In this document: positions 1-7,100 of the stretch, piece by piece
How positions within the stretch are numbered: the stretch's first letter is position 1
Layout: every line of letters starts with the position of its first letter
NCBI GenBank assembly: GCA_900540005.1
Contig: UQEM01000039.1
Coordinates: forward strand, 1 to 18,373
DNA length: 18,373 nt
Reading direction: 5' to 3'
Source: an uncultured Ruminococcus sp.
GTDB taxonomy: Bacteria > Bacillota > Clostridia > Oscillospirales > Ruminococcaceae
Notes under the pieces: model-generated
The model's input: the letters and a program-made list of their open reading frames with translations, nothing else
The model's database searches: none
What the model was told of the DNA's origin: nothing
Made by a program: the position numbers and the translations under genes

Positions 1-41
1 AAGGCTATTCGTCGGCAGCGTCAGATGTGTATAAGAGACAG
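1..41 (+). other. Illumina Nextera Read-1 adapter with i5 index (artefact)
   Basis: Positions 9-41 match the Nextera Read-1 transposase adapter, ending in the 19-bp Tn5 mosaic end AGATGTGTATAAGAGACAG at 23-41. The eight bases before it, AAGGCTAT, sit exactly where the i5 index lies in a Nextera library molecule, and from memory equal index S520. This is untrimmed library sequence, not genome. Biological sequence begins at about 42. Confidence 0.98.
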
Positions 42-42
42 A

Positions 43-48
43 TATAAT
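43..48 (+). promoter_or_regulatory. -10 box of a promoter cut by the contig edge
   Basis: TATAAT lies two bases inside the first genomic base. A matching -35 would fall in the missing upstream sequence. It predicts transcription starting near 55, just before the long hairpin at 68-126. The region is AT-rich, so a chance match is possible. The downstream structure and terminator on the same strand make it more credible. Confidence 0.5.
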
Positions 49-54
49 ATATAC

Positions 55-307
55 AGCAAATGAAGATAATTGGTACTCGGTATCAAGTGCCCTCCCCTCT
101 CATGTGCTTGATACTGGGTATTAGTTCACTTGCAAAACATAGAAATAGTTTTGTTAAGAAATAAAACTGACCCCTTTCATTTGTGATTTTTTCATGTTTT
201 CTATTCTCGATTATTTGTTTTAACTTATGAATTATGATCTGATCCATAGTGCTAAACGGTTTTGCCGTTGGGATCTGATGCGTCCACTCTTCGGAGTGGA
301 TTTTTTT
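55..307 (+). ncRNA. Candidate structured non-coding RNA (sRNA or cis leader)
   Basis: No convincing protein is encoded here; the 89-codon reading frame on the other strand has no family resemblance and no good ribosome site. On the + strand the segment has a -10 box (43-48), a hairpin of up to 23 pairs (68-90 with 104-126), a second nested hairpin (241-245/271-275 enclosing 255-259/265-269) and a textbook terminator (283-307). In the large stem the non-Watson-Crick pairs are G-U on the + strand, which would be A-C mismatches in the opposite transcript, so the structure belongs to a + strand RNA. The apical loop (91-103) is pyrimidine-rich with a run of Cs, and a second C-run is at 171-174. 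C-rich single strands in Firmicute sRNAs can pair with Shine-Dalgarno sequences. I do not recognise it as 6S, SRP RNA, tmRNA, RNase P RNA or a T-box. It could instead be an attenuating leader for the gene at 404. Confidence 0.5.
283..307 (+). terminator. Intrinsic terminator with UUCG tetraloop
   Basis: Stem TCCACTC (283-289) pairs perfectly with GAGTGGA (294-300) around the stable tetraloop TTCG, followed by seven Ts (301-307). The opposite strand has no U-tract after the hairpin, so it works only on + strand transcripts coming from upstream. Confidence 0.9.
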
Positions 308-313
308 CTGATT

Positions 314-330
314 GTGAAATTTGCGTGAAA
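314..330 (+). promoter_or_regulatory. Direct repeat GTGAAA x2, candidate operator
   Basis: GTGAAA occurs at 314-319 and 325-330, 11 bp apart (about one helical turn), 16 bp upstream of the -35 box of the promoter for the ribbon-helix-helix gene. RHH proteins commonly bind tandem half-sites next to their own promoter. Binding here is inference. Confidence 0.25.
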
Positions 331-345
331 GATTATATAATATGC

Positions 346-374
346 TTGACAAATTCTATAATTGGTGCTATGAT
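346..374 (+). promoter_or_regulatory. Sigma-A promoter for the RHH gene and clpB
   Basis: TTGACA (346-351), 17-bp spacer, TATGAT (369-374), predicting a start near 381 and a short leader of about 23 nt. A weaker overlapping alternative is TTGTGA (312-317) with TATAAT (336-341) at 18 bp. No CIRCE inverted repeat (HrcA site) or CtsR heptad repeat is visible, although clpB lies downstream. Confidence 0.85.
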
Positions 375-403
375 TAAGAAAACGAAAAGAAAAGGGTGAT
401 CCA

Positions 404-1045
404 ATGAAAAGAAGCGTTTACAGTCTCGTCCTTATGGACGATGTGATAAAGGCGGTGGACGAGCAGGCTTACCGGCTTGGTACGAGCCGTTCCAACCTCA
501 TAAATCAGATACTTGCGGAAAGGCTTTCGTGCGTGACTCCGGAAATGAGAATGCGTGAGATCTTCGACTCGATGACCGAACTTATCGGCGGCGCTTTTCG
601 GATACAGCAGCAGCGTTCGGCGTCCCTTATGACGCTCAGGACAGCGCTGGACTACAAATATCGCCCGACGATAAATTTCAAAGTCGAGCTTGAACGTGCT
701 CCGGTCGATTGCCTCGGCACACTCAGGGTCCAGATACGAACTCAGAGCGCGGCACTGATAAATCTGTTTGACAGTTTCTTTTCCGGTTGGGTCTCTCTTG
801 AAAAGAAATGTCTTACAGAACGAGGGTATAATAATTATATGTATGAGCTCGGCGAGGGAAGTTTTACGCGGCGTCTCATTAACAGCGGACTTGATGTTGA
901 GGAGGTGGGAAAAGCGATAAGCGGCTATCTCACAGAGTTGAATCAGGTCTTGCAGATCTACTTTTCAGCTCCGTCCGAAATTGCGGAGTCAGTTCCTGAA
1001 ATAGAAAAGAATTATAGGAAAATGCTTGAAAAATACATCTTATAG
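404..1045 (+). CDS. Ribbon-helix-helix DNA-binding protein, unknown C-terminal domain
   Basis: A 213-residue protein whose first ~45 residues read as a CopG/Arc-type ribbon-helix-helix domain: a short beta strand (KRSVYSLVLMDD), a helix (VIKAVDEQAYRLG), the turn TSRSN and a second helix (LINQILAERL). Such domains dimerise and bind DNA through the strand. Residues ~50-213 are mostly helical and match nothing I can name. The start is fixed by AAAGGGTGAT just upstream of the ATG and by a sigma-A promoter 30 bp before it. The gene ends 46 bp before clpB with no terminator between, so the two are probably co-transcribed. A transcription regulator, perhaps autoregulatory and linked to the stress response, is the reasonable inference. 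The long C-terminal part could bind a ligand or protein. The target is unknown. Confidence 0.7.
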   Translation: MKRSVYSLVLMDDVIKAVDEQAYRLGTSRSNLINQILAERLSCVTPEMRMREIFDSMTELIGGAFRIQQQRSASLMTLRTALDYKYRPTINFKVELERAPVDCLGTLRVQIRTQSAALINLFDSFFSGWVSLEKKCLTERGYNNYMYELGEGSFTRRLINSGLDVEEVGKAISGYLTELNQVLQIYFSAPSEIAESVPEIEKNYRKMLEKYIL

Positions 1046-1091
1046 TATAGCGCATACGGCGTGATCTTAAAATGATATGGAGGTATGAAAT

Positions 1092-3689
1092 ATGAATGCA
1101 GAGAAATTTACACAGAAATCGGTTGACGTTATAAGGAAGGCTCAGAGCATTGCTGTTATGATGTCGAATCAGGTCATTGAGCCTGTACACATTCTGGCGG
1201 GTCTTGTTAAGCAGGACGGCGGACTCATTCCGCAGCTTCTGAAAAAGATGAACATTGACACGGATATTTTCGGTCAGGAAGTTGACAGAAAAATCTCCGC
1301 ATTGCCCAAGGTAACAGGTAGCGGCAGAAGCAACGAGGTCGGAATTACTGCCGACTGCGACCGTATGCTCAATTCGGCTGAAAAAATTGCTTCTGACATG
1401 AAGGACGAGTTTATCTCGGTTGAGCACATCATGCTTGCCCTCATTGACTGCAAGGACAGAGACGTGTCTCAGCTTATGAAAAACTTCGCGATCACGAAAG
1501 AGAATTTCCTCAGCGCACTTATGTCGGTAAGAGGCAACACGCGCGTTACCAGCGAGAATCCCGAGGACACCTATGACGTACTCACGAAATACGGTCAGGA
1601 ACTCGTAGACCTTGCAAGGAGGAACAAGCTCGATCCGGTAATCGGCAGAGACAGCGAGATAAGAAACGTTATTCGTATTCTTTCGCGTAAAACCAAAAAC
1701 AACCCTGTTCTTATCGGTGAACCGGGTGTCGGTAAAACCGCTATTGCTGAGGGACTTGCCCTGCGTATCGTTGCAGGAGATGTGCCCGACAGCTTAAAGG
1801 ACAGAAAGGTATTTTCGCTTGATATGGGCGCACTTGTTGCCGGTGCAAAATACCGCGGCGAGTTCGAGGAACGACTCAAAGCTGTACTTAATGAAATAAA
1901 GAACAGCAATGGTCAGATATTGCTCTTTATTGATGAACTTCACACAATAGTGGGCGCAGGTAAATCAGACGGCGCTATGGACGCAGGCAATCTCCTCAAG
2001 CCTATGCTTGCAAGGGGCGAACTCCACTGTATCGGCGCAACGACTCTTAATGAGTACCGTCAGTATATTGAGAAAGACCCTGCACTCGAAAGACGTTTCC
2101 AGCCTGTTATGGTTGACGAGCCGACAGTAGAGGACACGATTTCTATCCTCAGAGGCTTGAAAGAACGCTACGAGGTTTTCCACGGCGTTAAAATCAACGA
2201 TAATGCGCTTATTTCGGCTGCGGTTCTCTCAAACCGCTACATCACCGACAGATTCCTTCCCGATAAGGCGATCGACCTCATTGATGAGGCGTGTGCTACT
2301 ATCCGTACAGAAATGGATTCAATGCCGACAGAACTTGATGAAATTTCCCGTAAGATAGTGCAGCTTGAAATCGAGGAGGCTGCTCTTAAAAAGGAGAACG
2401 ACAATATCTCACAGGAACACCTTGCAGAGATCCAGAAAGAACTTGCGGAACTTCGCGATAAATTCAGCGGCATGAAAGCTAAGTGGGAGAATGAAAAGTC
2501 CGACATCTCGGCAGTTCAGAAACTTCGTGAGGAGATTGAAAGCGTAAGCAAGGATATCGACAAGGCAGAGCGTGAATACGACCTCAACAAGGCTGCGGAA
2601 CTTAAATACGGCAAACTGCCGCAGTTACGCAAAGAGCTTAGTGAACTTGAGCAGAAAGCGGAGAAGGATATCGGCGACGACAGACTTCTGCGTGATAAGG
2701 TAACTGAGGACGAGATCGCAAAAATCGTCTGCCGCTGGACAGGTATTCCGGTTTCAAAACTCATGGAGGGCGAAAAGGAAAAGGTTCTCGGACTTGAAGG
2801 CTTGCTCCACAAGAGAGTTATCGGTCAGGACGAGGCTGTAACTAAAGTCAGCGAGGCTATACTCCGTTCAAGAGCAGGTATACAGAATCCTGACAGACCT
2901 ATCGGTTCGTTCCTCTTCCTCGGTCCTACCGGTGTCGGCAAGACCGAACTTGCAAAGGCTCTTTCGGAGATACTCTTTGATGATGAGCGTAACATGATCC
3001 GTATCGATATGAGCGAATACATGGAGAAATTCAGCGTGAGCAGACTTATCGGAGCGCCTCCCGGATATGTTGGATATGACGAGGGCGGACAGCTTACAGA
3101 GGCTGTAAGAAGAAAGCCTTACTCGGTAGTTCTCTTTGATGAGATCGAAAAGGCTCATCCTGATGTATTCAATATTCTGCTTCAGGTTCTTGATGACGGA
3201 CGTATCACCGACTCACAGGGCAGAACGGTAGACTTTAAGAATACTATTATAATACTCACCTCAAATCTCGGTTCCCCCTATATTCTTGAGGGTATTGACG
3301 AAAATGGCAACATCACCGACGAGGCAAGGGGACAGGTAGAGACTCTGCTCAAACAGCAGTTCCGCCCCGAATTCCTCAACCGTCTTGATGAGATAATCTT
3401 CTACAAGCCGCTTGCAAAGACCGAGATCATAAAGATAGTAGATCTTATGCTTGCTGATCTGCAGAAACGTCTTGACGACAAGCATCTGCGCATAAATGTA
3501 AGCGATGCGGCAAAGCACTACATCGTTGAGCACGGCTATGACCCGAATTTCGGTGCTCGTCCGCTCAGAAGATTTATCCAGAGCAGAGTTGAGACTATTG
3601 CAGCTAAGAAGATAATCGGCGGAAATCTCTCCGCAGGTGACGTTATCGACATAGACCTCGATGAAAACGGCAATCTTACGGCTGATTGA
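1092..3689 (+). CDS. clpB: ClpB, ATP-dependent protein disaggregase
   Basis: An 865-residue Hsp100 chaperone. ClpB hexamers thread aggregated proteins through a central pore, working with DnaK, in the cytosol. Domains in order: Clp N-terminal repeat domain (~1-145); AAA-1 with Walker A GEPGVGKT (209-216), Walker B ending in DE (281-282) and pore loop KYRG (253-256); a long charged coiled-coil middle domain (~405-530); AAA-2 with Walker A GPTGVGKT (611-618), pore loop GYVG (659-662) and Walker B LFDE (681-684); then the C-terminal small domain. The full-length middle domain separates ClpB from ClpC and ClpA, and length is normal. Ribosome site GGAGG (1079-1083) is 8 nt before the ATG. Its own promoter is not evident, so expression probably comes from the promoter at 346-374 upstream of the RHH gene. 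A terminator follows at 3744-3779. Confidence 0.97.
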   Translation: MNAEKFTQKSVDVIRKAQSIAVMMSNQVIEPVHILAGLVKQDGGLIPQLLKKMNIDTDIFGQEVDRKISALPKVTGSGRSNEVGITADCDRMLNSAEKIASDMKDEFISVEHIMLALIDCKDRDVSQLMKNFAITKENFLSALMSVRGNTRVTSENPEDTYDVLTKYGQELVDLARRNKLDPVIGRDSEIRNVIRILSRKTKNNPVLIGEPGVGKTAIAEGLALRIVAGDVPDSLKDRKVFSLDMGALVAGAKYRGEFEERLKAVLNEIKNSNGQILLFIDELHTIVGAGKSDGAMDAGNLLKPMLARGELHCIGATTLNEYRQYIEKDPALERRFQPVMVDEPTVEDTISILRGLKERYEVFHGVKINDNALISAAVLSNRYITDRFLPDKAIDLIDEACATIRTEMDSMPTELDEISRKIVQLEIEEAALKKENDNISQEHLAEIQKELAELRDKFSGMKAKWENEKSDISAVQKLREEIESVSKDIDKAEREYDLNKAAELKYGKLPQLRKELSELEQKAEKDIGDDRLLRDKVTEDEIAKIVCRWTGIPVSKLMEGEKEKVLGLEGLLHKRVIGQDEAVTKVSEAILRSRAGIQNPDRPIGSFLFLGPTGVGKTELAKALSEILFDDERNMIRIDMSEYMEKFSVSRLIGAPPGYVGYDEGGQLTEAVRRKPYSVVLFDEIEKAHPDVFNILLQVLDDGRITDSQGRTVDFKNTIIILTSNLGSPYILEGIDENGNITDEARGQVETLLKQQFRPEFLNRLDEIIFYKPLAKTEIIKIVDLMLADLQKRLDDKHLRINVSDAAKHYIVEHGYDPNFGARPLRRFIQSRVETIAAKKIIGGNLSAGDVIDIDLDENGNLTAD

Positions 3690-3743
3690 TGAAAACTTGT
3701 GCGGCGATCCGCTTGTCTGCACAAACCGAAGAAAATAGCGTAA

Positions 3744-3779
3744 AAGCAGTTGTTTCCGTAAGGGGGCAACTGCTTTTTT
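3744..3779 (+). terminator. Intrinsic terminator after clpB
   Basis: AAGCAGTTG (3744-3752) pairs with CAACTGC plus T (3767-3774), with a 14-nt loop and six Ts (3774-3779). It lies 54 bp past the clpB stop codon. Confidence 0.9.
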
Positions 3780-3807
3780 GCGGTATGTCGGGAATGTGCG
3801 GGATTAT

Positions 3808-3840
3808 CCCGGCTTTTGCCCGTAAACAGGGCTAACCGGG
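3808..3840. repeat. Two-level inverted repeat in the clpB-hup gap
   Basis: CCCGG (3808-3812) pairs with CCGGG (3836-3840) and, inside it, GCCC (3818-3821) pairs with GGGC (3829-3832) around GTAAACA. No U-tract follows, so it is not a standard terminator. It lies about 100 bp upstream of the HU promoter, and its function is not evident. The rest of the gap holds an A/T palindrome of six Ts and six As (3871-3884) and the hup promoter. Confidence 0.5.
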
Positions 3841-3936
3841 TTAACGGAAAATAGCCTTATTCTATGGTTGTTTTTTATAAAAAAGGGCGTGCGGATCGCG
3901 TAGAATCGGTCGATATGTCATTTTTTCACAATTTCC

Positions 3937-3965
3937 TTGACAAATCAAATTAAAGGGTATATAAT
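3937..3965 (+). promoter_or_regulatory. Sigma-A promoter for hup
   Basis: TTGACA (3937-3942), a 17-bp spacer and TATAAT (3960-3965): a perfect consensus match, as expected for a highly expressed nucleoid protein. The start is predicted near 3972. Confidence 0.92.
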
Positions 3966-4003
3966 TCAAATTGTAAAAATCTTATTTATTGGAGGATATG
4001 AAA

Positions 4004-4279
4004 ATGACAAAGACTGAATTAATTAGTGCTGTTGCTGATAAGACAGATTTCACAAAGAAGAATGCTGAAACTGCTGTAAACGCTATCATAGCTACAATTA
4101 CAGACGCTCTTGCAAGCGGCGAGAAGGTTTCGATCGTTGGTTTTGGTACATTCGAGGTTCGTGACCGTAAGGAAAAGCAGGTCATCAATCCTCAGACTAA
4201 GCAGATGATGACTGCACCCGCTTCAAAGGCTCCTGCTTTCAAGGCAGGTCAGGCTCTCAAGAGCGCTGTAAACAAGTAA
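4004..4279 (+). CDS. hup: HU family DNA-binding protein
   Basis: A 91-residue bacterial histone-like protein that dimerises and bends DNA nonspecifically in the nucleoid. The family signature GFGTFEVRDR (beta arms) is near the middle, followed by the NPQT arm segment and the PASKAPAFKAG ending typical of HU. An in-frame TTG (3989) overlaps the ribosome site and ATG 3998 lies only 2 nt from it. ATG 4004 is 8 nt past GGAGG (3991-3995) and gives the standard N-terminus MTKTELI, so that start is chosen. HU rather than IHF is indicated by the Firmicute setting and lack of a partner gene. The next gene begins 19 bp downstream and shares the transcript. Confidence 0.96.
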   Translation: MTKTELISAVADKTDFTKKNAETAVNAIIATITDALASGEKVSIVGFGTFEVRDRKEKQVINPQTKQMMTAPASKAPAFKAGQALKSAVNK

Positions 4280-4298
4280 TTTTAAGGAGGAATTTATA

Positions 4299-4664
4299 AT
4301 GGCAAGACCTAAGAGAAATACAGCTGCGGCAAAGGCTGCTGTTGAAAGTGTTAAAGCTGCTGTTGCTGCTGAGCCGGTAAAGGCTGTTGAAGAAACTGCC
4401 GCTGCTGTTACAGAAGAAAAGAAACCCGCTGCAAAGAAGTCTGCTGCGAAGAAGCCTGCTGCAAAGAAACCCGCTGCTCCCGAGAGCAAGGTAGTTGTTC
4501 AGTTCGGCGGTTCAGAGGTAAACACTGATGAGCTCGTTGAAAAGGCAAAGATTGCTTCTGAAGTTAAGAGCATCAAGAAGGTTGACGTTTATGTAAAGCC
4601 TGAGGTAAACAAGGTCTACTACGTTGTCAATGGCGATACATTCGGTGATTTTGACCTCTTCTGA
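4299..4664 (+). CDS. Small protein with histone-H1-like KPAAK tail
   Basis: A 121-residue protein in two parts. Residues 1-62 are Lys/Ala/Glu/Pro-rich and low in complexity, with KPAAK-type pentapeptide repeats (about 42-60), like the tails of bacterial H1-like histones and C-terminally extended HU proteins. Residues 63-121 form a compact alpha/beta domain (KVVVQFGG..., DVYVKPEVNKVYYVVNG) that resembles the DUF6465 family of Firmicutes; that match is from memory. Start ATG follows AAGGAGG at 4284-4290. The gene is 19 bp after hup and ends at its own terminator, so it is probably expressed with HU. A DNA- or RNA-associated role is inferred from the basic tail and the neighbour; no catalytic motif is seen. 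Confidence 0.75.
   Translation: MARPKRNTAAAKAAVESVKAAVAAEPVKAVEETAAAVTEEKKPAAKKSAAKKPAAKKPAAPESKVVVQFGGSEVNTDELVEKAKIASEVKSIKKVDVYVKPEVNKVYYVVNGDTFGDFDLF
4422..4478 (+). repeat. 15-bp tandem repeats encoding KPAAK units
   Basis: Near-identical 15-bp units of the type AAGAAGCCTGCTGC(N) encode successive K-P/S-A-A-K pentapeptides inside the tail of the small protein after HU. In-frame slippage here would change tail length without breaking the gene. Confidence 0.6.
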
Positions 4665-4682
4665 GTTTAAAATTAAATGAAA

Positions 4683-4712
4683 GGCTGTCGGGTGATCCGG
4701 CAGCCTTTTTTT
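4683..4712 (+). terminator. Intrinsic terminator of the hup operon
   Basis: GGCTGTCGG (4683-4691) pairs with CCGGCAGCC (4697-4705) with one G-U pair, loop GTGAT, then seven Ts (4706-4712). Confidence 0.93.
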
Positions 4713-4796
4713 GGACGACACACTTTTGCTGCGAAAATACGCTTGCGGCTGTGCGGAAAATGCGGCGGTATGGTGCGTTCGGCACTTTTGTGCTGC

Positions 4797-4825
4797 TTGA
4801 CAATTACAGGGAAGTGTGATATAAT
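4797..4825 (+). promoter_or_regulatory. Sigma-A promoter for greA-lysS
   Basis: TTGACA (4797-4802), 17-bp spacer, TATAAT (4820-4825). A small GCAC/GTGC dyad (4782-4793) sits just upstream. The start would be near 4832, giving an untranslated leader of about 97 nt before greA. Confidence 0.9.
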
Positions 4826-4852
4826 TTAAGTTAATAGTTTGTAGATGTGCGG

Positions 4853-4901
4853 GAGCGGCTTTATCCGCTCATACCGCTGTTTGCCCCTGCTTATTTGCAG
4901 G
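4853..4901 (+). promoter_or_regulatory. Two hairpins in the greA leader
   Basis: GAGCGG (4853-4858) pairs with CCGCTC (4865-4870), and CCTGC (4886-4890) with GCAGG (4897-4901). Neither is followed by a U-tract, so they are not terminators. They might stabilise the message or bind a regulator. A weaker possibility is autoregulation by GreA, which acts on paused polymerase. Confidence 0.35.
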
Positions 4902-4928
4902 AATATATCTGTTAAGGAGAATGATAAC

Positions 4929-5399
4929 ATGGCTGCTAAACAAATGTCACAGGAGAGCTATACAAAGCTTCTCGCCGAACTCGATGACCTCAAGATCAAT
5001 AAACGTAAGGAAGTTTCCGAAAGACTGAAAGTCGCACGTTCTTACGGAGACCTTTCCGAGAACGCTGAGTACGACGAGGCAAAGAATGAACAGGCTATCC
5101 TCGAAGCTCATATCCAGGAGCTTGAATACACCATTGCAAACGCCGTAGTTATCGACGATTCAAGCATTTCTGTCGATGAGATCGGCATGAGCTCGATCAT
5201 CACGATCAAGCGCGTTGACAACGGCAAGGTCGAGACGTTCACTATCGTTGACACAAATCACGCTAACGTAAGAGAAAAGAAGATTTCCGATGAGTCGCCT
5301 ATCGGCAAGGCAGCAATGCATAAAAAGGTCGGAGATATTTTCATTGTTGAAGCTCCCGCAGGCGAACTCCGCTTTGAGGTAATGGAAATTTCAAAATAA
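4929..5399 (+). CDS. greA: Transcription elongation factor GreA
   Basis: A 156-residue GreA. It enters the RNA polymerase secondary channel and stimulates cleavage of backtracked RNA. The N-terminal antiparallel coiled coil (~5-75) carries the family tip sequence GDLSENAEYDEAK, with acidic D41 and E44 that position the catalytic metal. The C-terminal FKBP-like globular domain ends in ISDESPIGKAAMHKKVGD and the usual GELRFEVMEI. The reading frame stays open 28 codons further upstream, but AAGGAG (4914-4919) is 9 nt before ATG 4929 and homologues start at this Met. It is 23 bp upstream of lysS, a common pairing in Firmicutes. Confidence 0.97.
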   Translation: MAAKQMSQESYTKLLAELDDLKINKRKEVSERLKVARSYGDLSENAEYDEAKNEQAILEAHIQELEYTIANAVVIDDSSISVDEIGMSSIITIKRVDNGKVETFTIVDTNHANVREKKISDESPIGKAAMHKKVGDIFIVEAPAGELRFEVMEISK

Positions 5400-5422
5400 T
5401 CCCCGAAAGGACGTATAACAGA

Positions 5423-7051
5423 ATGAGCGAAAATCAGCTTAACAAGGCAGCTCAGGAGCAGGAAGCTCCGGAGCAGGATATAAATATTCTGAAGAAGGAC
5501 AGGATCGATAAGCTCGCTGCACTCAGAGAGAGCGGTACTGACCCTTTTCAGGTGACAAAATATGACGTAACAGGTCACGCTGCCGATTACAAAAAGCAGT
5601 ATGAGGCGGACGAGGATAAAGTTACCGAGGAGGCAGGCGGAGACGAGGAAAAACTCGCCGAGGGACTTGCTGCACTCAACGAAAAAATTGTCCGCATCGC
5701 AGGCAGGATCATGAGCTGGCGCGATATGGGTAAGGCTAACTTTATTGACGTTCGCGATGTTTCTGACAGAATCCAGGTCTATGTGCGTTCAAATGACATC
5801 GGCGCAGACCTTTTCAAGGAATTCAAGAAAAAGTGGGATATCGGCGATATCATCGGAGTAGAGGGTTATGTTTTCAGAACCAAGAGGGGAGAGATATCCA
5901 TTCATGCAAAGAAGATCACCCTCCTTTCAAAGTCTCTCCTTCCGCTCCCCGAAAAGTGGCACGGTCTCAAGGATACCGACACAAGATACCGCCAGCGCTA
6001 CACAGACCTCATCATCAATCCCGAGGTCAAGGATACATTTATCAAGCGTTCAAAGATAATTTCATCTATTCGCCGTTACCTTGACGATCAGGGCTTTATG
6101 GAGGTCGAAACTCCTATGCTCGTTTCAAATGCGGGTGGAGCTGCTGCGAGACCTTTTGAGACTCACTACAACGCCCTTGACGAGGACGTTAAGCTCCGTA
6201 TCAGCCTTGAACTCTACCTCAAGAGACTCATCGTAGGCGGACTTGAAAGAGTTTACGAGATAGGCAGAGTTTTCAGAAATGAAGGCGTTGATACTCGTCA
6301 CAATCCGGAATTTACGCTCATGGAGCTTTATCAGGCTTACACCGACTACTACGGAATGATGGATCTCACAGAAAATATGTACCGCCATGTTGCACAGGAA
6401 GTCTGCGGAACTACCTGCGTTCCCTATGGCGAATACATGATAGACCTCGGCAAGCCCTTTGAAAGACTCACCATGATCGACGCTGTAAAGAAGTATTCGG
6501 GTGTTGACTTCAATGAGATAAAGACTCTTGAAGAAGCAAGAGAGGCTGCCAAGGCTCACAACGTTGAGTTTGAGGAGCGTCACAAGCGCGGCGATATCCT
6601 CAACCTGTTCTTTGAGACTTTTGTTGAGGAACACCTCATTCAGCCTACATTTATTATTGATCACCCTGTTGAGATCTCGCCCCTTACCAAGAAAAAGCCT
6701 GACGCTCCCGATTATGTTGAGCGTTTCGAGCTGTTCATCACAGGCCGAGAGATGTGTAATGCTTACTCTGAGCTTAACGATCCTATCGACCAGCGCGAGC
6801 GTTTCAAGGCTCAGGAAGAAGCTCTCAGTCAGGGCGATGAGGAAGCTAACCGCACAGATGAGGATTTCCTCCGTGCACTTGAGATAGGTATGCCTCCTAC
6901 AGGCGGTATAGGATACGGAATCGACCGTCTTGTAATGCTCCTCACAAACAGCCCGTCTATCAGAGACGTGCTCCTTTTCCCGACAATGAAGTCGCTTCCT
7001 GCAAACAGCGGAAGAACGGTTTCAGCGGAGAGCGAAGAAACAGAAGAATAA
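5423..7051 (+). CDS. lysS: Lysyl-tRNA synthetase, class II
   Basis: A 542-residue cytosolic enzyme that charges tRNA-Lys with lysine using ATP. After a ~25-residue acidic N-terminal extension come the anticodon-binding OB fold (~88-165, IAGRIMSWRDMGKANFIDVRD) and the class II catalytic core. The core shows motif 1 (FMEVETPML, 225-233), motif 2 (GRVFRNEG, 281-288, with the HNPEFT stretch) and motif 3 (GIGYGIDRLVML, 495-506). It is somewhat longer than the usual ~500 residues, owing to the N-terminal extension, an acidic insertion before the OB fold (~60-85) and a short acidic C-terminal tail. Ribosome site AAAGGA lies at 5405-5410. It is co-transcribed with greA. The GC hairpin after it is followed by only a poor U-tract, so read-through into the next gene is likely. 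Confidence 0.97.
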   Translation: MSENQLNKAAQEQEAPEQDINILKKDRIDKLAALRESGTDPFQVTKYDVTGHAADYKKQYEADEDKVTEEAGGDEEKLAEGLAALNEKIVRIAGRIMSWRDMGKANFIDVRDVSDRIQVYVRSNDIGADLFKEFKKKWDIGDIIGVEGYVFRTKRGEISIHAKKITLLSKSLLPLPEKWHGLKDTDTRYRQRYTDLIINPEVKDTFIKRSKIISSIRRYLDDQGFMEVETPMLVSNAGGAAARPFETHYNALDEDVKLRISLELYLKRLIVGGLERVYEIGRVFRNEGVDTRHNPEFTLMELYQAYTDYYGMMDLTENMYRHVAQEVCGTTCVPYGEYMIDLGKPFERLTMIDAVKKYSGVDFNEIKTLEEAREAAKAHNVEFEERHKRGDILNLFFETFVEEHLIQPTFIIDHPVEISPLTKKKPDAPDYVERFELFITGREMCNAYSELNDPIDQRERFKAQEEALSQGDEEANRTDEDFLRALEIGMPPTGGIGYGIDRLVMLLTNSPSIRDVLLFPTMKSLPANSGRTVSAESEETEE

Positions 7052-7060
7052 TTATTTTCG

Positions 7061-7085
7061 GGCGGATCTGATTCCGCCTGATTTC
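7061..7085 (+). terminator. Weak terminator-like hairpin between lysS and the next gene
   Basis: GGCGGA (7061-7066) pairs perfectly with TCCGCC (7073-7078), followed by the interrupted tract TGATTTCTT. This could give partial termination, lowering expression of the downstream membrane-protein gene relative to lysS. Confidence 0.45.
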
Positions 7086-7100
7086 TTAAATGGAGATTTT

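Noticed and set aside
83..352. 89-codon reading frame on the - strand in the left intergenic region
   Set aside because: No recognisable protein character or ribosome site, and it runs across the UUCG terminator and the RHH promoter; the + strand RNA reading explains the region better.
1046..1091. Separate heat-shock promoter with CIRCE directly before clpB
   Set aside because: The 46-bp gap shows no TTAGCACTC-N9-GAGTGCTAA element and no good promoter; co-transcription from 346-374 is simpler.
4845..4928. 28-residue N-terminal extension of GreA
   Set aside because: It covers the leader hairpins and lies before the ribosome site AAGGAG (4914-4919); homologous GreA proteins start at the Met encoded at 4929.
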